From Ralstonia soli (GTDB lineage: Bacteria > Pseudomonadota > Gammaproteobacteria > Burkholderiales > Burkholderiaceae): DNA of 64,000 bases. The stretch covers positions 186,001-250,000 of the forward strand of contig NZ_JAMXHT010000001.1 in the NCBI RefSeq assembly GCF_023955655.1. Reading direction: 5' to 3'. The notes below the pieces were generated by a model that was not told the origin of the DNA, did no database searches, and worked only from the letters and a program-made list of their open reading frames with translations. Positions 62,022 to 64,000 of the stretch are shown in pieces (positions within the stretch are counted from its first letter, which is position 1; each line of letters opens with the position of its first letter). Both the position numbers and the translations under genes were made by a program.

Positions 62022-63651
62022 TGTCCAGGCTAAATCAGAATGTCCTATCTCCATCCAGATCAGAATGTCCGGTTAGTGCAGTGTGGTGTTCTTCTTTCTA
62101 GGTGCCTTTCTGGGATGTTTCCGTAGGGCGGTCGAGCTGGCCTGCGGCGGCGTGGCATCAACAGGGCGGGGCGGTGGTGCCAGTTCCTCGATGGCGCGCC
62201 GCAAGTCTTCTGAACTCAACTGTCGCTGTGACTTGGTGCCAGGCGCACGCAACTCAGGGTGCCGTGGTGGCTGGCCAATGAGGGTGCGTGACGGCCGGTC
62301 GAGGTTGCGCCGATTATCACGCAGCGCTTGCACGCGTTGGGCAATCTCCAGTACGTGTCCGAGCCGCTTGTTCTCGACGATCGCCCCCTGATCGATCTCG
62401 CAAAGGCGGTCATAGAGGACATAGGGCAGGGAGATGCCATCGGCCCACAGTTCGATGTGGCCGTCCGGGTACTCCGCCACCTCGACATAGTGGTGGACCA
62501 GCGGACGGTGCTCGGGCTGATCGGTGATGAGGTACAGCGTACGATCGTATTGCAGGGTCAGTCGATTCGAGACCTTGCGCCATTCCCGCCAGGTAAAAAT
62601 GCGTTCGAGATCCTCTTCAGGCTGTACCGGGCGATGCGCGTTGAAATCGCTGCGGGGAATCTTGGCAAAGCGCAAGTTGAAGTCCGCCAGGAAGACCGGC
62701 GCAAAGGCATTGGCAGCCTCCAGCGTGCTGATATTGTGCAGGCGCAACTCCTTGACCAGGCGGTCCTGCAGCGTGCCGTTCATGCGTTCGACACGCCCTT
62801 TGGCCTGGCTGGAATTGGCACAGATGCTCTCGATATTGAGTTCATAAAGCGCTCGGCCGAACTGGGTATAGTCGCGGCCCGCGGTGGCACCCCTGGCATT
62901 GACCCGGAACACGCTGGACTTGTCGCTGTAGAAGGCCACAGGCTTGCCGTACCTTTCCAGATACGCACGGGTCGCGGCAAAGTAAGCAAACGTCGATTCG
63001 GTCGGCACGAACAAGAGCTGCATCAGGCGGCTCGTCGCGTCATCGACGTAGACCAATAGCGTACAGACCGGGGCGCGGTCTTCGAACCACGCGTGTTCGC
63101 TGCCATCGATCTGCACCAGTTCGCCCAGGCACGCCCGGCGGCTGCGAGGCTGATGGAGCTTCGGTGACCGCTGCTTCCTCGGCACCCAGAAGCCCGCATC
63201 GATCATGATCCGGCGTACCGTTTCCTTGGCCAGGTCGACGCCATGGCGCTCGCGTAGCTTCTCGCAGGCTAGCGTTGGGCCGTAATCGGCGTATTGAGCC
63301 TGGATCAGGGCGCGCGCCTGCGCTTCCAGCATGCGGGGCAGCTGTCTATGGCCAGGCTGGCCGCGCTGACGCGACAGCAGCCCCGTCGGGCCGTCTACAC
63401 GCCAGCGTTGGACCAACCGCCGGACTTGACGCGTCGTCAGATTCAGCCGCTCAGCCGCGCGCCATTGCGGCAAAAGACCTTCGGCGGCGGCTTGAATGAC
63501 CTTGAAGCGGTCAGCTTCGCGCAGACTCATGGTGATCAACCCTCGATCCTTCATGGTGCGCTCCAGTTCCTGCTCAGGCGCTACCAGTATAGGACTCGCT
63601 AGAGGACATTCTGATCTGGCTAAAAGCGGACATTCTAGTTTGGCCCCTACA
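62022..63651 (-). mobile_element. complete ISNCY (IS1202-type) element, about 1.63 kb
   Basis: The ends are TGTCCAGGCTAAATCAGAAT on the left and the complement of ...ATTCTAGTTTGGCCCCTACA on the right; 16-18 of 24 match as an inverted repeat. Each end carries a repeated CAGAATGTCC-type word twice (left 62,036 and 62,061; right 63,604 and 63,630 in complement), likely transposase sites. The single transposase gene lies inside on the minus strand. No target duplication is clear. Confidence 0.85.
62073..63554 (-). CDS. ISNCY family transposase
   Basis: The 493-residue transposase (ATG 63,554, MKDRGLITMSL; or 63,530) has an N-terminal homeodomain-like HTH (RLNLTTRQVRRLVQRWRVDG) and a DDE integrase fold: VQIDGSEHAWFEDR, FYSDKSSVFRV, then SSQAKGRVERMNGTLQDRLV with the catalytic Glu, typical of IS1202-type ISNCY elements. 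The gene is full length and unbroken, so the element may be active. The C-terminus is rich in Lys/Arg/Pro. Confidence 0.93.
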   Translation of the reverse strand: MKDRGLITMSLREADRFKVIQAAAEGLLPQWRAAERLNLTTRQVRRLVQRWRVDGPTGLLSRQRGQPGHRQLPRMLEAQARALIQAQYADYGPTLACEKLRERHGVDLAKETVRRIMIDAGFWVPRKQRSPKLHQPRSRRACLGELVQIDGSEHAWFEDRAPVCTLLVYVDDATSRLMQLLFVPTESTFAYFAATRAYLERYGKPVAFYSDKSSVFRVNARGATAGRDYTQFGRALYELNIESICANSSQAKGRVERMNGTLQDRLVKELRLHNISTLEAANAFAPVFLADFNLRFAKIPRSDFNAHRPVQPEEDLERIFTWREWRKVSNRLTLQYDRTLYLITDQPEHRPLVHHYVEVAEYPDGHIELWADGISLPYVLYDRLCEIDQGAIVENKRLGHVLEIAQRVQALRDNRRNLDRPSRTLIGQPPRHPELRAPGTKSQRQLSSEDLRRAIEELAPPPRPVDATPPQASSTALRKHPRKAPRKKNTTLH

Positions 63652-63874
63652 ACCAGCATAACGCCTAATGTATATTATGTTAAATATTGGCGATGCATTC
63701 GGACCCGGTTACATCTGGATGTCGTTCATTGGCGGACGCAAGCAATTTTGTTCACTTTCGCGAAGACGCATTCGCTAGCCGTCCACCGTCGAATGGTTGA
63801 CTGTGTGATTTTCAATCAGCCCAGAACGCGAAGTGTCTGACAGACCGTTTCCGCTCGCCGTCTGGATGAACGGG
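63652..63874. other. no gene recognised
   Basis: A short AT-rich gap between the ISNCY element and the partial gene at the window edge. Confidence 0.35.
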
Positions 63875-64000
63875 TTACCAGTAATATTCGCCGTCGTTAC
63901 GTTGACCATCGATCCATATGTCTCCGAGGTCAAGCTCGTAATATGAATAGGCTGGTTCGCCTCGCTTGCCGGCGACTTCGAGAATAGTTTGCCCCGATAG
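63875..64000 (-). CDS. partial gene at window edge, C-terminus
   Basis: A frame open to the right edge reads on the minus strand GQTILEVAGKRGEPAYSYYE then LDLGDIWIDGQRNDGEYYW and a stop. It looks like a protein end (acidic and aromatic) but I recognise no family. A second frame is also open to the edge and runs further left, rich in Ser/Thr/Asn (SETYGSMVNVTTANITGN). Only one of the two can be the gene. Confidence 0.4.
   Translation of the reverse strand, partial: LSGQTILEVAGKRGEPAYSYYELDLGDIWIDGQRNDGEYYW

Noticed and set aside
61990-63690. Long target duplication for the ISNCY element
   Set aside because: The 27 bases on either side do not match, although IS1202-type elements can make long duplications.
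1-64000. CRISPR arrays, tRNA and rRNA genes
   Set aside because: I saw no regularly spaced direct repeats and no tRNA-like or rRNA-like stretches on reading; small tRNAs could have been missed without a covariance search.

Overview
The window reads as the accessory part of a beta-proteobacterial chromosome or megaplasmid, most likely Burkholderiaceae of the Ralstonia/Cupriavidus type. This rests on the high-GC coding style of pntAB and the 41-51 kb block, a 16-strand type porin, many catabolic operons with LysR/IclR control, TRAP and MFS uptake systems, and IS3, IS5, IS1595 and ISNCY elements. The genus is inferred from gene style, not from a marker gene.

Region 1 (1-24.5 kb) is a catabolic island with lower GC and many relics. 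It starts with an IS1595 fragment and a Tat-exported carboxylesterase. A leftward block follows: a 3-hydroxyisobutyryl-CoA hydrolase-like gene, an enoyl-CoA hydratase tail, two SDR dehydrogenases, a double PCC-domain protein, an acyl-CoA ligase and an SCP2-type thiolase. The last three overlap and form a tight operon. A divergent IclR regulator faces a two-gene TRAP transporter, and both promoters carry the same GGTCC-N7-GGACC palindrome. A porin, IS3 and IS5 relics, a tyrosine-recombinase-like gene without its catalytic residues, two AT-rich SDR genes, an Old Yellow Enzyme reductase and an APC permease complete the island.

Region 2 (25-30 kb) holds pntA-pntB (proton-translocating transhydrogenase), a hairpin, a tiny CxxC/membrane ORF and a 567-residue tyrosine recombinase preceded by a 12-bp inverted repeat with a 6-bp spacer.

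Region 3 (30,230-40,893) is a complete Tn3-family transposon of 10,664 bp. It has 38-bp terminal inverted repeats (36/38 identical) and a perfect 5-bp target duplication, GTTTT. It carries tnpA, a tyrosine recombinase of TnpS type, a KfrA/TnpT-like coiled-coil protein, an overlapping 2H-phosphoesterase/nucleotidyltransferase pair, an MgtC-family gene and several small genes.

Region 4 (40.9-50.8 kb) is a high-GC LysR-controlled catabolic cluster: DctA-type symporter, carboxymuconolactone-decarboxylase-like protein, SDR, PDC-lactonase-like amidohydrolase, MFS permease, SMP-30 lactonase, ModA-like binding protein and two tandem alpha/beta-hydrolase paralogues whose nucleophile elbow reads GHAWG.

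Region 5 (50.9-58.6 kb) is a defence locus. A five-gene overlapping operon encodes a type III CBASS: TRIP13-like ATPase, two HORMA-type proteins, CD-NTase and the NucC endonuclease. A response regulator/histidine kinase pair is transcribed divergently from the same 0.2-kb intergenic region.

Region 6 (58.9-64 kb) is decayed: a frameshifted PIN gene, a UPF0489-like gene split in frame by an intact IS2-subgroup IS3 element, a small orphan gene, a full ISNCY (IS1202-type) element and the C-terminal end of an unidentified gene at the window edge.
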